DNA from: Williamsia faeni
GTDB taxonomy: Bacteria > Actinomycetota > Actinomycetes > Mycobacteriales > Mycobacteriaceae
NCBI GenBank assembly: GCA_003202005.1
Contig: QJJF01000004.1
Span: 124,001 to 188,000 of the forward strand
Direction: 5' to 3'
DNA length: 64,000 nt
The position numbers and the translations under genes are program-made. Under the pieces are notes generated by a model. That model had not been told where the DNA came from, ran no database searches, and saw nothing but the letters and a program-made list of their open reading frames with translations. Below are positions 8,377 to 17,128 of the stretch, piece after piece. Numbering within the stretch: the first letter of the stretch is position 1; every line of letters begins with the position of its first letter.

Positions 8377-10197
8377 TCAGGCGGGCCGACGCTGAAGGGA
8401 CCGTAGGACGTTGTCCAGGGCGGCCCGGATGTCGGCGACCTCGATCCGCATCAGCGCGTCGTCGTCGAGGTCGGTGAGGTCGATTACGCCACTGGTGAGC
8501 CGGTGTTCCCGTTCTTCTTCGGCGCTCTCGACCACGTTGCGCACAAAGCGCCCGTTGCCGGCCAGGTCGATGGAACGGCGCCCGCCGCCGGACGCGTCCG
8601 GCTGAATCTGGTGACAGAGCGGGCCGCAGGCGAACTCCAGTTCCTGCAGTGCCTCCGGGCTGATGATCGAATCACGCTTGCGGGCAAGGAGTTCGGCGAT
8701 GCCGGCCAGCTCCGGTGGGCTGTAGGAGTCGAATCGGATGCGTTTGGCGAAACGGGACGACATGCCCTCGTTGGCCGACAGGAGCCGGTCGATCTCGGCG
8801 TCATACCCGGCGATGACGACAACCAGCCGGTCGCGGTCGTCCTCCATCCTCGCGAGCAGGGTGTCGACGGCTTCTCGTCCGAACGCATCGCCGCCGGACA
8901 GGCCACTTTGGATCAGGGTGTAGGCCTCGTCGATGAACAACACGCCGTCCATCGCACGGTCGATCACCTCGGACGTCTTGATCGCCGTGCTACCGAGGTG
9001 TTCACCGACCAGGTCGCGCCGCGAAACCTGCACCACCGCATCGGTTTTGATCAGCCCGAGGCCGCAGTAGATCTTGGCGACGATGCGGGCGATGGTCGTC
9101 TTGCCGGTGCCGGGTGGCCCGGTGAAGGCCAGATGCAGGCTCCGGGGTCCGGTTGCGAGGCCTTTGTCGGCGCGGATCTTGGCCAGTGTTGCCGCGGACT
9201 TCAGTTTGGCGACTTGGGTTTTGACCGATTCCAGGCCGATCTGTTCGTCCAGTTCGGCCTGCGCGGTCGCCAGTAGATGGGAATCACCGCCACCGTCGGC
9301 GCCAAGGCCCGACGTGTCGGGGACAGAGGTGGGATCCCATTTGTTCGTGCGCGCTTCGATGTCTTCGGCACTGGTGATCACGAGCCGGAATCGTGGGTCG
9401 GACAGGGCTTTGGCATTTGCCGCGAACGCCGGGTCGCGGGAGTAGACGGCTTCGAACCGCTGGCGGGCCGCGGCCTCGGAACCCTGTTCGCGCAGTGCCA
9501 GGCCGTGGGTGAACGTCGCCGCGGTGGCCACTGCCGGGATCGGGCCCTCCTGGGCAGCCTCGAGCCGGCGGATCCCTTCGGCGAACAAGCCCATCTGCAC
9601 ACACGCAGACCCGGCCATGAGATCGGCGCCGGCATTCAAATACGCGTCGGACCACGAGGCCGACTCGGACAGCGACGCGAGTACATCGGGCCAGCGCTGG
9701 GTTTTGAAGTGCAGGCTCGCTCGCAGGTAGTCGATGATGGGCGCTCGTCCGACCACCGTGGCAGCAGCCTCGTCGAGCGCATCTTCGGCACCCTGATGGT
9801 CGGCGCCGGTGATGAGGGTGGCGGCGTAGGCGGCGATGGCCTCGGTGCGGTCGGCCAGCGGATAGTCGATGTACAGGCCGGTCGAGAAACGTCCGGACAG
9901 GGTGCGGGCGGGTAGTCCGATTCGTCGTTGCTCGGCGCCGATGGTGGCGCGGGCCCGATACAACTGCAGGATCACGGTGGGGGAGTTGTCGCCACAGGCG
10001 AGCCGCCCGAGCCAGGCGTCGGCGAGGGTGGGGTCCCACTCGGTGGCCCGCGTGAATGCGAGCGTGGCCTTGTCCCGGTCGGGCGGGTACTCCTCGGTGT
10101 CGACCGGGATGCCCAGTGAGCGCACCGCGAAGTCGAAGAGCTGACGCGCCTTGGCGACCGCCGAGCGAGAACCCGGCGTAGCTGGTCCATTGTTCAT
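8377..10197 (-). CDS. EccA/CbbX-type AAA+ ATPase
   Basis: Cytoplasmic ATPase of 606 residues. The N-terminal half is helical and TPR-like, as in EccA of type VII secretion systems. The C-terminal AAA+ module has Walker A GPPGTGKTT, Walker B VLFIDEAY, a sensor-1 region VVVIAGY and the arginine-finger region SSRFAKRIRFDSY. The length and two-part layout fit EccA (about 570-620 residues) rather than CbbX (about 300). No EccB/C/D/E, Esx or PE/PPE gene is nearby, so the partner system is unknown and EccA-like is a family statement only. GGGGGT lies near the ATG at 10197. Confidence 0.82.
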   Translation of the reverse strand: MNNGPATPGSRSAVAKARQLFDFAVRSLGIPVDTEEYPPDRDKATLAFTRATEWDPTLADAWLGRLACGDNSPTVILQLYRARATIGAEQRRIGLPARTLSGRFSTGLYIDYPLADRTEAIAAYAATLITGADHQGAEDALDEAAATVVGRAPIIDYLRASLHFKTQRWPDVLASLSESASWSDAYLNAGADLMAGSACVQMGLFAEGIRRLEAAQEGPIPAVATAATFTHGLALREQGSEAAARQRFEAVYSRDPAFAANAKALSDPRFRLVITSAEDIEARTNKWDPTSVPDTSGLGADGGGDSHLLATAQAELDEQIGLESVKTQVAKLKSAATLAKIRADKGLATGPRSLHLAFTGPPGTGKTTIARIVAKIYCGLGLIKTDAVVQVSRRDLVGEHLGSTAIKTSEVIDRAMDGVLFIDEAYTLIQSGLSGGDAFGREAVDTLLARMEDDRDRLVVVIAGYDAEIDRLLSANEGMSSRFAKRIRFDSYSPPELAGIAELLARKRDSIISPEALQELEFACGPLCHQIQPDASGGGRRSIDLAGNGRFVRNVVESAEEEREHRLTSGVIDLTDLDDDALMRIEVADIRAALDNVLRSLQRRPA

Positions 10198-10348
10198 GAA
10201 TGACCCCCGTCATAACCACCGGCGCGCCACCCCCGGCGCGCGAGGGACAGACTACCGGCGTTCGCCGGATCGGGGCGCCGGACCGCCGAGAACGGTGGCG
10301 ACGACCGCTTGCCGAGACGGCATGGTCAGCGGTTGGTGTGGTACCGCC

Positions 10349-10354
10349 TAGACT
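10349..10354 (+). promoter_or_regulatory. Leaderless -10 box of purL
   Basis: TAGACT matches the actinobacterial -10 consensus TANNNT and lies 6 nt before the GTG of purL. Transcription would therefore start at or next to the start codon, giving a leaderless mRNA. No Shine-Dalgarno sequence is present, which fits. Confidence 0.55.
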
Positions 10355-10360
10355 GTTCTC

Positions 10361-12640
10361 GTGAGTGCAGACGTAGATACCGTTTCCGTCGCCGTCGATA
10401 CGCCCGATCAGCCGCAGCCCTTCCGTGAGTTGGGTCTGAAGGATGACGAGTATCAGCGGATCCGTGAGATTCTCGGTCGCCGCCCGACCGCCGCCGAATT
10501 GGCGATGTACTCGGTGATGTGGTCCGAGCATTGCTCGTACAAGTCGTCGAAGGTGCACCTGCGCTACTTCGGCGAGACCACCACCGATGAGATGCGGTCG
10601 TCGATGCTCGCCGGAATCGGCGAGAACGCGGGTGTTGTCGACATCGGTGACGGCTGGGCCGTCACGTTCAAGGTCGAATCGCACAACCATCCGTCGTACG
10701 TCGAGCCGTACCAGGGTGCGGCCACCGGCGTCGGCGGCATCGTCCGCGACATCATGGCCATGGGTGCCCGCCCGATCGCGGTCATGGACCAGCTCCGCTT
10801 CGGCGCGGCCGATGCTCCCGACACCCGCCGGGTGGTCGACGGTGTGGTCCGCGGTGTCGGTGGCTACGGCAACTCGCTCGGCCTGCCGAATATCGGCGGC
10901 GAAACCGTGTTCGACGCGTCGTACGCGGGCAACCCCTTGGTCAACGCGCTCTGTGCGGGTGTCATGCGGGTCGAAGATCTGCACCTGGCGTTCGCGTCGG
11001 GTGCCGGTAACCGGATCATCCTGTTCGGCGCCCGGACCGGTCTCGACGGTATCGGTGGCGTGTCCGTCCTCGCGTCGGAGACTTTCGACGACACCGGTGG
11101 TGGCCGTCCGAAGAAGCTGCCTGCGGTGCAGGTCGGCGATCCGTTCACCGAGAAGGTACTCATCGAGTGCTGCCTCGACCTGTACAAGGCCGGCATCGTG
11201 ATCGGTATCCAGGATCTCGGCGGTGCCGGACTGTCCTGTGCGACCTCGGAATTGGCTGCTGCCGGCGACGGTGGCATGCACATCGAACTCGAAAAGGTGC
11301 CCATGCGGGCCACCGGCATGACCCCGGCCGAGGTCCTCTCCAGCGAATCGCAGGAGCGGATGTGCGCGGTGGTCGCCCCCGAGAACGTCGAGGCGTTCAT
11401 GGAGGTCTGCCGTAAGTGGGACGTGCTGGCCACCGACATCGGCCACGTCACCGACGGCGAGCATCTCGAGATCACCTGGCACGGCGAGACCGTGGTCGAC
11501 GTGCCGCCGCGGACCGTCGCCCATGACGGGCCGGTCTACGAGCGCCCCGTCGTCCGGCCGGACTGGCAGGACGACGTGATCGCCTCGAGCACAAAGGACC
11601 TCAAGCGTCCGGCCTCCCCGGACGAACTGCGGGCCACGTTGCTGGAGATGATCTCTTCGCCGGCACTGTGCAGCCGCCGGTTCATCACCGAGCAGTACGA
11701 CCGCTACGTTCGCGGCAACACTGTGCTGGCCGAACATGCCGACTCCGGCATGATCCGCATCGACGAATCCTCCGGTCGCGGAATCGCTTTGGCGACCGAC
11801 GCGTCGGGTCGCTACACCTACCTCGATCCCTACCGTGGCGCGCAGCTGGCACTGGCCGAGGCCTACCGCAACGTGGTCGTCAGCGGTGCCACACCCAAGG
11901 CCGTCACCAACTGCCTGAACTTCGGCTCGCCCGAGGATCCGGCCGTGATGTGGCAGTTCCAGCAGGCCGTCCGCGGATTGGCCGATGGCTGTGCGCAACT
12001 GGGCATTCCCGTCTGCGGCGGCAACGTCAGTTTCTACAACCAGACCGGTGCGACGGCCATTCTGCCCACCCCGGTTGTCGGTGTTCTGGGCGTGATCGAC
12101 GATGTCCGTCGGCGCATCCCGACGGGTTTCGGAACCGAGATCGGCGAGACGCTGATCCTCCTCGGTGACACCCACGACGAGTTCGACGGATCGATCTGGT
12201 CGCAGGTGGCCCACGATCACCTCGGTGGCACCCCGCCGGCCGTCGACCTCGAGCGCGAGCGTCTCCTGGGCGAAATCCTCACCGCCGCATCGCGGGACGG
12301 TCTCGTCTCGGCTGCCCACGACTTGTCCGAGGGTGGACTCGCCCAGACTGTGATCGAAGCCGCGCTCGCGGGGGAGACCGGATGCCGGATCGTGCTGCCC
12401 GAGGGCGCCGATCCGTTTGTCTGGCTGTTCTCCGAGTCGTCCGGTCGGGTGCTGGTCGCGGTGCCACGCTCCGAAGAGGTGCGTTTCTGCGGCATGCTCG
12501 ACGCGCGGCAGTTGCCGTGGTCCAGGATCGGTGTGGTCGATCAGGGCAGCGACTCCGTCGAGGTCCAGGATGCCTTCACCATCCCACTCACCGAATTGCG
12601 TGAGGCCTTCGAGGGAACGCTTCCCAAACTCTTCTCCTGA
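10361..12640 (+). CDS. purL: Phosphoribosylformylglycinamidine synthase subunit II (PurL)
   Basis: Small-type PurL (759 residues), the ATP-dependent synthetase of purine step 4 (FGAR plus ammonia to FGAM). It acts with PurQ (glutaminase) and PurS, which are not in this window and probably lie upstream. Family motifs include [35 protein letters not shown], the second-half repeat around [11 protein letters not shown] and [10 protein letters not shown], and the C-terminal DLSEGGLAQ. The start is GTG and appears leaderless. A very long inverted repeat follows directly after the stop codon. Its strong codon bias opens a 1135-codon antisense frame, which is a shadow. Confidence 0.97.
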   Translation: MSADVDTVSVAVDTPDQPQPFRELGLKDDEYQRIREILGRRPTAAELAMYSVMWSEHCSYKSSKVHLRYFGETTTDEMRSSMLAGIGENAGVVDIGDGWAVTFKVESHNHPSYVEPYQGAATGVGGIVRDIMAMGARPIAVMDQLRFGAADAPDTRRVVDGVVRGVGGYGNSLGLPNIGGETVFDASYAGNPLVNALCAGVMRVEDLHLAFASGAGNRIILFGARTGLDGIGGVSVLASETFDDTGGGRPKKLPAVQVGDPFTEKVLIECCLDLYKAGIVIGIQDLGGAGLSCATSELAAAGDGGMHIELEKVPMRATGMTPAEVLSSESQERMCAVVAPENVEAFMEVCRKWDVLATDIGHVTDGEHLEITWHGETVVDVPPRTVAHDGPVYERPVVRPDWQDDVIASSTKDLKRPASPDELRATLLEMISSPALCSRRFITEQYDRYVRGNTVLAEHADSGMIRIDESSGRGIALATDASGRYTYLDPYRGAQLALAEAYRNVVVSGATPKAVTNCLNFGSPEDPAVMWQFQQAVRGLADGCAQLGIPVCGGNVSFYNQTGATAILPTPVVGVLGVIDDVRRRIPTGFGTEIGETLILLGDTHDEFDGSIWSQVAHDHLGGTPPAVDLERERLLGEILTAASRDGLVSAAHDLSEGGLAQTVIEAALAGETGCRIVLPEGADPFVWLFSESSGRVLVAVPRSEEVRFCGMLDARQLPWSRIGVVDQGSDSVEVQDAFTIPLTELREAFEGTLPKLFS

Positions 12641-12709
12641 ACCCGAAAGTGTGCCCTTTTGGCGGTCCCCACCTGGGGTTTTGTTCGCCAAAAGGGCACA
12701 CTTTCGGGT
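12641..12709. terminator. Long perfect inverted repeat with nested hairpin after purL
   Basis: The two arms, 12641-12664 and 12686-12709, are perfect reverse complements over 24 bp (left arm begins ACCCGAAAGTGTGCCC). The 21-nt loop itself holds a small hairpin, CCCC-ACCT-GGGG, followed by TTTTGTT, which looks like an intrinsic terminator inside the larger stem. The element begins at the base after the purL stop. It probably ends purL transcription in the + direction. The arms are longer than a terminator needs, so it may also be a mobile or repeated palindromic element. Confidence 0.7.
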
Positions 12710-12723
12710 GTGGGCGGGCTAGG

Positions 12724-12737
12724 GTGAACGTGTTCTA
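12724..12737. promoter_or_regulatory. KstR-type operator upstream of DapB-like gene
   Basis: GTGAACGTGTTCTA fits the KstR consensus TNNAACNNGTTNNA at every fixed position except the first base (G for T). It ends 24 nt before the GTG at 12762 and shares the core GAACGTGTTCTA with the perfect site at 15000. KstR is the TetR-family repressor of sterol catabolism in mycolata; assigning this site to KstR is inference from the motif. Confidence 0.6.
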
Positions 12738-12761
12738 GTTTCCTGCGTACGGAGGTCTGTG

Positions 12762-13841
12762 GTGTCGTTGCGTGTTGTTGTCTGGTCCACCGGAACCATC
12801 GGAAAGCTGGCGATAGCCGGGGTGTTGGCCCGTCCCGAACTCGAATTGGTCGGGGTCTGGGTGTCGAACCCGGACAAGGTCGGTAAGGACGTCGGCGAGT
12901 TGGCCGGACTGGGGCGCGACCTCGGTCTCGCTGCCACCGATGACACCGAAGCGCTACTGGCGCTGCGTCCCGACTGCATCGTCCATGGCGCGATGACCGA
13001 CGACCGCATCATGGAGGCGATCGACGACCTCATCTCGTTCCTCGAGGCCGGCGTCAACGTCGTCTCGTCCGGACCGGTTGCGCTGGTCTATCCCGACGGC
13101 GTGTTCCCGGACGAACTCAACGAGCGGATCCGTAGCGCCGCGCGGGCGGGCAATGCCACCCTGCACGTCAACGGCATCGACCCCGGGTTTGCCAATGATG
13201 TTCTGCCGCTGGCGATGACGTCGTTGTCGAAGCGGATCGACGAATTGCGGGTGGCGGAGATCGCCGACTATGCGACGTACTACCAGCCGATGACCATGAC
13301 CGAGCTGTTCGGTTTCGGCAAACCGATGGACACCGAGTCGATGCTGTGGATGCCCGGTGTCCTGTCCCTGGCCTGGGGTCCGGTGGTGCGACAACTCGCA
13401 GCCGGCCTCGACGTCACCCTCGACGAGCCGCTGATCGAGAAGATCGACCGCCGGCCGGCAGAGAGCGACTACGACATCGCCTCCTGCCATATCGCCAAGG
13501 GGACGATGGCCGCCGTCAGGTTCGAGGTGATCGGGACTGTAAACGGTGTTCCCCGAGTGGTTCTCGAACATGTCACCCGCACGCAGCGTGATGCTCAGCC
13601 GGACTGGCCCATACCCAGCAACGGCGACGGCTGCTACCGCATCGAGATCACTGGCGACCCGGTGATGACCGTCGACTTCGTCCACCACGGTGAGAACGGC
13701 GACCACAACGACTCCGGAATGCTCGTCACCGCAATGCGTTTGGTGAACGCGGTGGAAGCCGTGGTGAATGCTGCGCCCGGCCTTCTCACCGCACTCGACC
13801 TCCCACAGATCACGGGTCGTGGATTGGTGACGAAGGACTGA
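12762..13841 (+). CDS. DapB-like NAD(P)-dependent oxidoreductase
   Basis: Protein of 359 residues with an N-terminal Rossmann fold of the dihydrodipicolinate-reductase type (VVVWSTGTIGKLAIAGVL, a GxxG nucleotide loop with unusual Thr) and a C-terminal alpha/beta domain with NGIDPGFANDVLPL. Such proteins are common in mycobacteria and rhodococci outside the lysine pathway; lysine DapB is shorter (about 250 residues) and carries different catalytic motifs. The substrate is unknown. A near-perfect KstR-type site 24 nt upstream, shared with the next two genes, suggests a role in steroid or lipid metabolism (inference). GGAGG lies 6 nt before GTG 12762; another GTG at 12759 is possible. Confidence 0.82.
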   Translation: MSLRVVVWSTGTIGKLAIAGVLARPELELVGVWVSNPDKVGKDVGELAGLGRDLGLAATDDTEALLALRPDCIVHGAMTDDRIMEAIDDLISFLEAGVNVVSSGPVALVYPDGVFPDELNERIRSAARAGNATLHVNGIDPGFANDVLPLAMTSLSKRIDELRVAEIADYATYYQPMTMTELFGFGKPMDTESMLWMPGVLSLAWGPVVRQLAAGLDVTLDEPLIEKIDRRPAESDYDIASCHIAKGTMAAVRFEVIGTVNGVPRVVLEHVTRTQRDAQPDWPIPSNGDGCYRIEITGDPVMTVDFVHHGENGDHNDSGMLVTAMRLVNAVEAVVNAAPGLLTALDLPQITGRGLVTKD

Positions 13842-13862
13842 TCCCGTCGTATCGGCCCTCAT

Positions 13863-13920
13863 CCACCCGAATTCGCACCGCCCACCGACAATTGCCGGTG
13901 GGCGGTGCGAATTCGGGTGG
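13863..13920. terminator. 25-bp perfect inverted repeat between convergent genes
   Basis: Arms 13863-13887 and 13896-13920 are perfect 25-bp reverse complements (left arm begins CCACCCGAATTCGCACC) around an 8-nt loop that contains CAATTG. It lies between the stops of two convergent genes, so it can terminate transcription in both directions. No T-run follows on either side. It is the second hyper-long palindrome within 1.3 kb. Confidence 0.7.
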
Positions 13921-13928
13921 GCGGGGTG

Positions 13929-14954
13929 TCAGGCGAAAGCTTTCGCCCGTCGCGGCAACGTGATCGGCCGCCGGCGTTCGAGTTGTCCTGCGCCGACGAG
14001 GAAGTCGGCGTAGTCGCGCATTGTGGTGGCGACAGGTCGTGGTGCATAACCCAATTCGGTGCGTGCCTTGGTTCCGTCGACGTAGGGCTGAGCCCCCAAG
14101 GAGCCCAATGCGGCCTTCGACACCAGGTCGGAACCGAACAGTTTGCAGACCGGTTCGGCCACCGGCAAGATCGCCTCCACCCAGCGCATCGGGAACGCCA
14201 GGGCGGGTCCGCGCCGTCCGGCTTCGCGAGCGACCATCCGGAACGCGTCGAACATCTCGACCATCTCGCCGGTCAGCAGGTAGTTTTCGCCGCAGACGCC
14301 GTGTTCGCCGGCGAGGATCAGTCCGGCCGCGACATCGCGGACGTCGACCAGATCGAAGCCACCGGTGATGAGCGCGGGAACGCGACCGCGCGCGGAGTCG
14401 CGCAGCATGCCGTTGATCCGCGAATACGGTGCATGATCGGCGGGGCCGTACACCGCGGTCGGATTGCAGATGACGGCGTCGAGACCGCGGGCGATGACCC
14501 GGTGCAGCTCCTGCTCGCCGGACCACTTGGAGCGGTCGTACACCGGAAGCGCACGATCCGCGGATCGCACCGACGTCTCGCTGATCTGGCCGCCGCACAG
14601 GTACTGGTCGAACGAATGGATCGAGCTGCAATGCACCATCCGGCGGACCCCCGCGTCGAGGGCGGCTTCGGCTACATTGCGCACGCCCTCGGTGTTGATC
14701 CGCCAGGCATTCTCGTCGTTTTGGCGCAGAGTGATGACCGCGACCAGGTGATAGACGACGTCGACACCGTCGAATGCTGTGGTGAGAGATGCCTGATCGA
14801 GGATGTCGGCACCGACCCACTCGACTGCCGCGATGTCGGGGGTGGCTGCCGGGCGTTGCCGGTCGATGGCGACCACGGTGTCACCGCGCCTGACCAGCTG
14901 CTCGACCAGATTGCTTCCCACGAACCCGGCGGCGCCGGTTACAGCAACTTTCAT
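13929..14954 (-). CDS. Extended SDR oxidoreductase, 3beta-HSD/DFR-like
   Basis: NAD(P)-dependent extended short-chain dehydrogenase of 341 residues. The N-terminal cofactor loop is VTGAAGFVGSN, the acidic residue ending strand beta-2 (AIDRQ) favours NAD, and the catalytic pair is in PVYDRSKWSGEQ (YxxxK). Relatives include 3beta-hydroxysteroid dehydrogenases and dihydroflavonol-reductase-like epimerases; sequence alone does not separate them. The start MKVAVTGAAG at 14954 is preferred to an ATG 33 nt further upstream because the Rossmann strand should begin at the N-terminus. Two perfect KstR-type sites lie in the divergent promoter shared with a ketosteroid-isomerase-like gene, supporting a steroid substrate (inference). 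Confidence 0.85.
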   Translation of the reverse strand: MKVAVTGAAGFVGSNLVEQLVRRGDTVVAIDRQRPAATPDIAAVEWVGADILDQASLTTAFDGVDVVYHLVAVITLRQNDENAWRINTEGVRNVAEAALDAGVRRMVHCSSIHSFDQYLCGGQISETSVRSADRALPVYDRSKWSGEQELHRVIARGLDAVICNPTAVYGPADHAPYSRINGMLRDSARGRVPALITGGFDLVDVRDVAAGLILAGEHGVCGENYLLTGEMVEMFDAFRMVAREAGRRGPALAFPMRWVEAILPVAEPVCKLFGSDLVSKAALGSLGAQPYVDGTKARTELGYAPRPVATTMRDYADFLVGAGQLERRRPITLPRRAKAFA

Positions 14955-14999
14955 CGCGATCACTTTCGATTGGTGGCCAGGGGCCATCGCCTACGATAT

Positions 15000-15039
15000 T
15001 AGAACGTGTTCTACTTTGAGTAGAATAGAACACGTTCTA
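15000..15039. promoter_or_regulatory. Two perfect KstR-type operators in a divergent promoter
   Basis: TAGAACGTGTTCTA (15000-15013) and TAGAACACGTTCTA (15026-15039) both match TNNAACNNGTTNNA fully, with starts 26 bp apart. They lie between the SDR gene (start 14954, leftward) and the ketosteroid-isomerase-like gene (start 15065, rightward), so one repressor could close both promoters. Confidence 0.78.
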
Positions 15040-15064
15040 ACTTTTCGGAAGGTGATGGCGACCG

Positions 15065-15865
15065 ATGGCGACGTATGGCCGGGACCGGATGCTTGCACTT
15101 GTGGAACGCTCACCGGCGGCCGCGGGTGTCCACGACCGCGACGCCTGGGTCGGATTGTTCGTCGACGTCGGCACCGTCAATGATCCGGTGGGATCGCGGG
15201 CGCACGTGGGCGTCGGCGAGATCGAACGCTTCTACGACACGTTCATCGGTCCCCGGAACATCACGTTTCATCGCGACGTCGACGTCGTAGGGGAGCACTC
15301 GGTCATCCGTGACCTCGAACTCGAAGTCGAGATGTCGCCCAAGGTGACGCTGCGGGTGCCGGTCTTCATCCGATACGACCTGCAGGAGTGCGACGGCGCC
15401 CTGCACATCACCCGGCTGGCGGCGTTCTGGGAACTGCCCGGGATGATCACGCAGTTCATGCGATGCGGTGTGGCCGCCGGGCCGGTCGGGGTGAAGCTGA
15501 CCCTGGCGTTGCTCCGCAATCAGGGGATCCGGGGCACGTTCGGGTTTGCACAGGGGTTCCGGCGTGTGGGCGCAGGGGCCAAGTCGGCGGTCGAGAACTT
15601 TCTCGACGCGGCATCGCGCGGGGATGTCCCGGGTGCTCGGCGACTGCTCGATCCCCATGCGCAGGTGGTGGTCCTCGGTGATGAGACCGACGACGTCGAA
15701 CACGTCGTCGGGCAACTCCGTGGGGTCGAGGCGCACAAATTTCTGGCGGCCGGTGACACCGTTGCCGTCGCCCTGAACCTAAGCGATCGAAAAGGTTTGG
15801 GGTTCTTCGTGTTTGGGACCAGGCGGGGGTCGATCTCGGCTGTCGAAATGTTCTTCGGCGAGTGA
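15065..15865 (+). CDS. Ketosteroid isomerase-like protein with two NTF2-fold domains
   Basis: Protein of 266 residues. Residues about 1-130 form an NTF2/SnoaL-like domain of the kind annotated as ketosteroid isomerase in rhodococci (DRDAWVGLFVDVGTVNDPVGS, then GEIERFYDTFIGPRNITFHRD). A second, shorter NTF2-like region spans about 170-266 (KSAVENFLDAASRGDVPGARRLLDPHAQVVV, ending SAVEMFFGE). A steroid delta-isomerase role beside a 3beta-HSD-like SDR would be chemically coherent, since oxidation of the 3-OH and double-bond shift are successive steps, but activity is not shown. GGAAGG lies 12 nt before the ATG. Two KstR-type sites lie upstream. Confidence 0.8.
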   Translation: MATYGRDRMLALVERSPAAAGVHDRDAWVGLFVDVGTVNDPVGSRAHVGVGEIERFYDTFIGPRNITFHRDVDVVGEHSVIRDLELEVEMSPKVTLRVPVFIRYDLQECDGALHITRLAAFWELPGMITQFMRCGVAAGPVGVKLTLALLRNQGIRGTFGFAQGFRRVGAGAKSAVENFLDAASRGDVPGARRLLDPHAQVVVLGDETDDVEHVVGQLRGVEAHKFLAAGDTVAVALNLSDRKGLGFFVFGTRRGSISAVEMFFGE

Positions 15866-15903
15866 TCGAGCGCACTTGCGCTGACGGATGGGCGCCGCAG
15901 GCC

Positions 15904-15909
15904 TAGAGT
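15904..15909 (+). promoter_or_regulatory. Leaderless -10 box of the PhyH-like gene
   Basis: TAGAGT (TANNNT) stands 6 nt before the ATG at 15916, with a T-rich spacer and no ribosome-binding site, as expected for a leaderless transcript. Confidence 0.5.
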
Positions 15910-15915
15910 TTTTTC

Positions 15916-16764
15916 ATGGCAGCACCGCTTTCCACACCCGGCGTATTCGGTCCCGGCGATCTCGACGGCCTGGTCTGGTTTTACGACATGTACGGATATG
16001 CCACCCTGCGGGGTGTCCTGAGTGAGTCCGACGTCGACACCATCGAAGCGGAATGCGTTGCCGCGCAGCAAGGTGTGGTCGCCGGCGACCTGGATTCCCG
16101 ATATGGGTCCACCGTCTTCATCGATGAGGCGGCCAAGGCGGAGAAGTTCGCCAATTACGTCGAATACGTCAGTGAAGTATCACCTGCGGTCGACTCCGCC
16201 ATCGCCGGCCCGGTGATGAGGGACGTCATGAGGCGGTTACTCGGCCCGGATAGCTGGCTGCGTGATCACGAGCAGTACGGGGTCGTCTATCAGGATGCCC
16301 GCCCCGGCAAGGAGTCCGGCTACACCCGGATCGGCTGGCATTCGGACTGGCAGTCCGGTCCCAGCCTCGATGTGTGGCCGAGTACGGCATTCACACTGCA
16401 CATCGACGGCACCAGTCCGGCCAACGGGTTCCTGCGGGTGGTGCCGGGCAGTCACCTCTGGGACACCCCTGCGCCGTACCGCAACGTCAACGGCGTCGCT
16501 GTACCCGACACCGCACAACCATCCGGAGGACGGACGGGCCGCAAGCCGCCCTTCGAGATGCCGCTGGGTTTCGAGAAGATCCGCGGCGAAGTCGGGATCT
16601 ACGCCGAACGCGGCGACGTCATCCTCCACGACGCCTACCTCTGGCACTCCGCGGCTCGGGCCACCGACGACAACACCCAGCGCAGGCACGTGCGCGGCGG
16701 CTACTTCGGTGGCACAAAACCTGCTGCAGGAGTTGAAGAATTCATCAAGAACGCCGCACGGTGA
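15916..16764 (+). CDS. Phytanoyl-CoA dioxygenase (PhyH) family protein
   Basis: Fe(II)/2-oxoglutarate-dependent oxygenase of 282 residues. The metal triad can be placed: HxD in IGWHSDWQSGP, and the distal His in DVILHDAYLWHSAAR. The Arg that binds 2-oxoglutarate is probably in the HVRGGYFGG stretch. The substrate is not evident; the family covers phytanoyl-CoA, ectoine and many secondary metabolites. The 3' end (FIKNAAR then stop) contains an 18-bp sequence repeated at 17883-17900, so an element appears to have integrated into the end of this gene while leaving its reading frame complete. Confidence 0.87.
   Translation: MAAPLSTPGVFGPGDLDGLVWFYDMYGYATLRGVLSESDVDTIEAECVAAQQGVVAGDLDSRYGSTVFIDEAAKAEKFANYVEYVSEVSPAVDSAIAGPVMRDVMRRLLGPDSWLRDHEQYGVVYQDARPGKESGYTRIGWHSDWQSGPSLDVWPSTAFTLHIDGTSPANGFLRVVPGSHLWDTPAPYRNVNGVAVPDTAQPSGGRTGRKPPFEMPLGFEKIRGEVGIYAERGDVILHDAYLWHSAARATDDNTQRRHVRGGYFGGTKPAAGVEEFIKNAAR
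16741..16758. repeat. att-like direct repeat, copy 1
   Basis: TTCATCAAGAACGCCGCA lies within the last codons of the PhyH-family gene and recurs exactly at 17883-17900. The match continues as GGT after one mismatch (C here, A there). Together with the integrase remnant between the copies, this looks like an attachment-site duplication. Confidence 0.65.
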
Positions 16765-16842
16765 CTGTTTACCCAGGTCAGTGGCTATAGCGTCCGCAGG
16801 AGAATTGACCGAGGTGATCAGACTGGCCGCAGCGGCGCTGGT

Positions 16843-17024
16843 CTAGTCATCGGACTTCGGCCACAGGTGCGCGTAGGTGTTCAGATGAACGCGGCAGAGC
16901 TGCGTCCTATCGCCTTGCTGACAGCCACGACATCGACGCCGGAGGCGATGAGCCCGGACGTGAAGAAATTGCGCAGGTCGTGGCCCATAGGCTCCAAGGG
17001 ACCGGAACGTCCCGGTCGACGGGA
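16843..17024 (-). pseudogene. Tyrosine recombinase (integrase) remnant
   Basis: On the minus strand one frame reads GHDLRNFFTSGLIASGVDVV followed by AVSKAIGRSSA; a shifted frame then continues LNTYAHLWPKSDD and stops at 16843. This is the C-terminal catalytic part of a phage-type integrase: HxLR box (HDLRN), then the GHSS-like box (GRSSA), then the active-site Tyr (NTYAHLWP). A TGA at 17025-17027, the frameshift near 16885-16895 and loss of the N-terminal two thirds show that it is dead. It lies about 85 bp inside the left att-like repeat, the usual place for an integrase. Confidence 0.75.
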
Positions 17025-17128
17025 TCAGGCGTTTTTCACGGGCGTCCAAACCTACGTGTAAAACCATGCCTGAACAGCGAAGAAGGCTATGCGGAGGCGA
17101 TTTCAGAATCCGAACCTCCTGGAACCTT

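Noticed and set aside
9284-12691. A 1135-codon open frame on the minus strand
   Set aside because: It is antisense to purL for most of its length and runs into the AAA+ ATPase gene. The composition (Arg/Gly/His-rich) and lack of any family motif mark it as a shadow of GC-rich codon bias.
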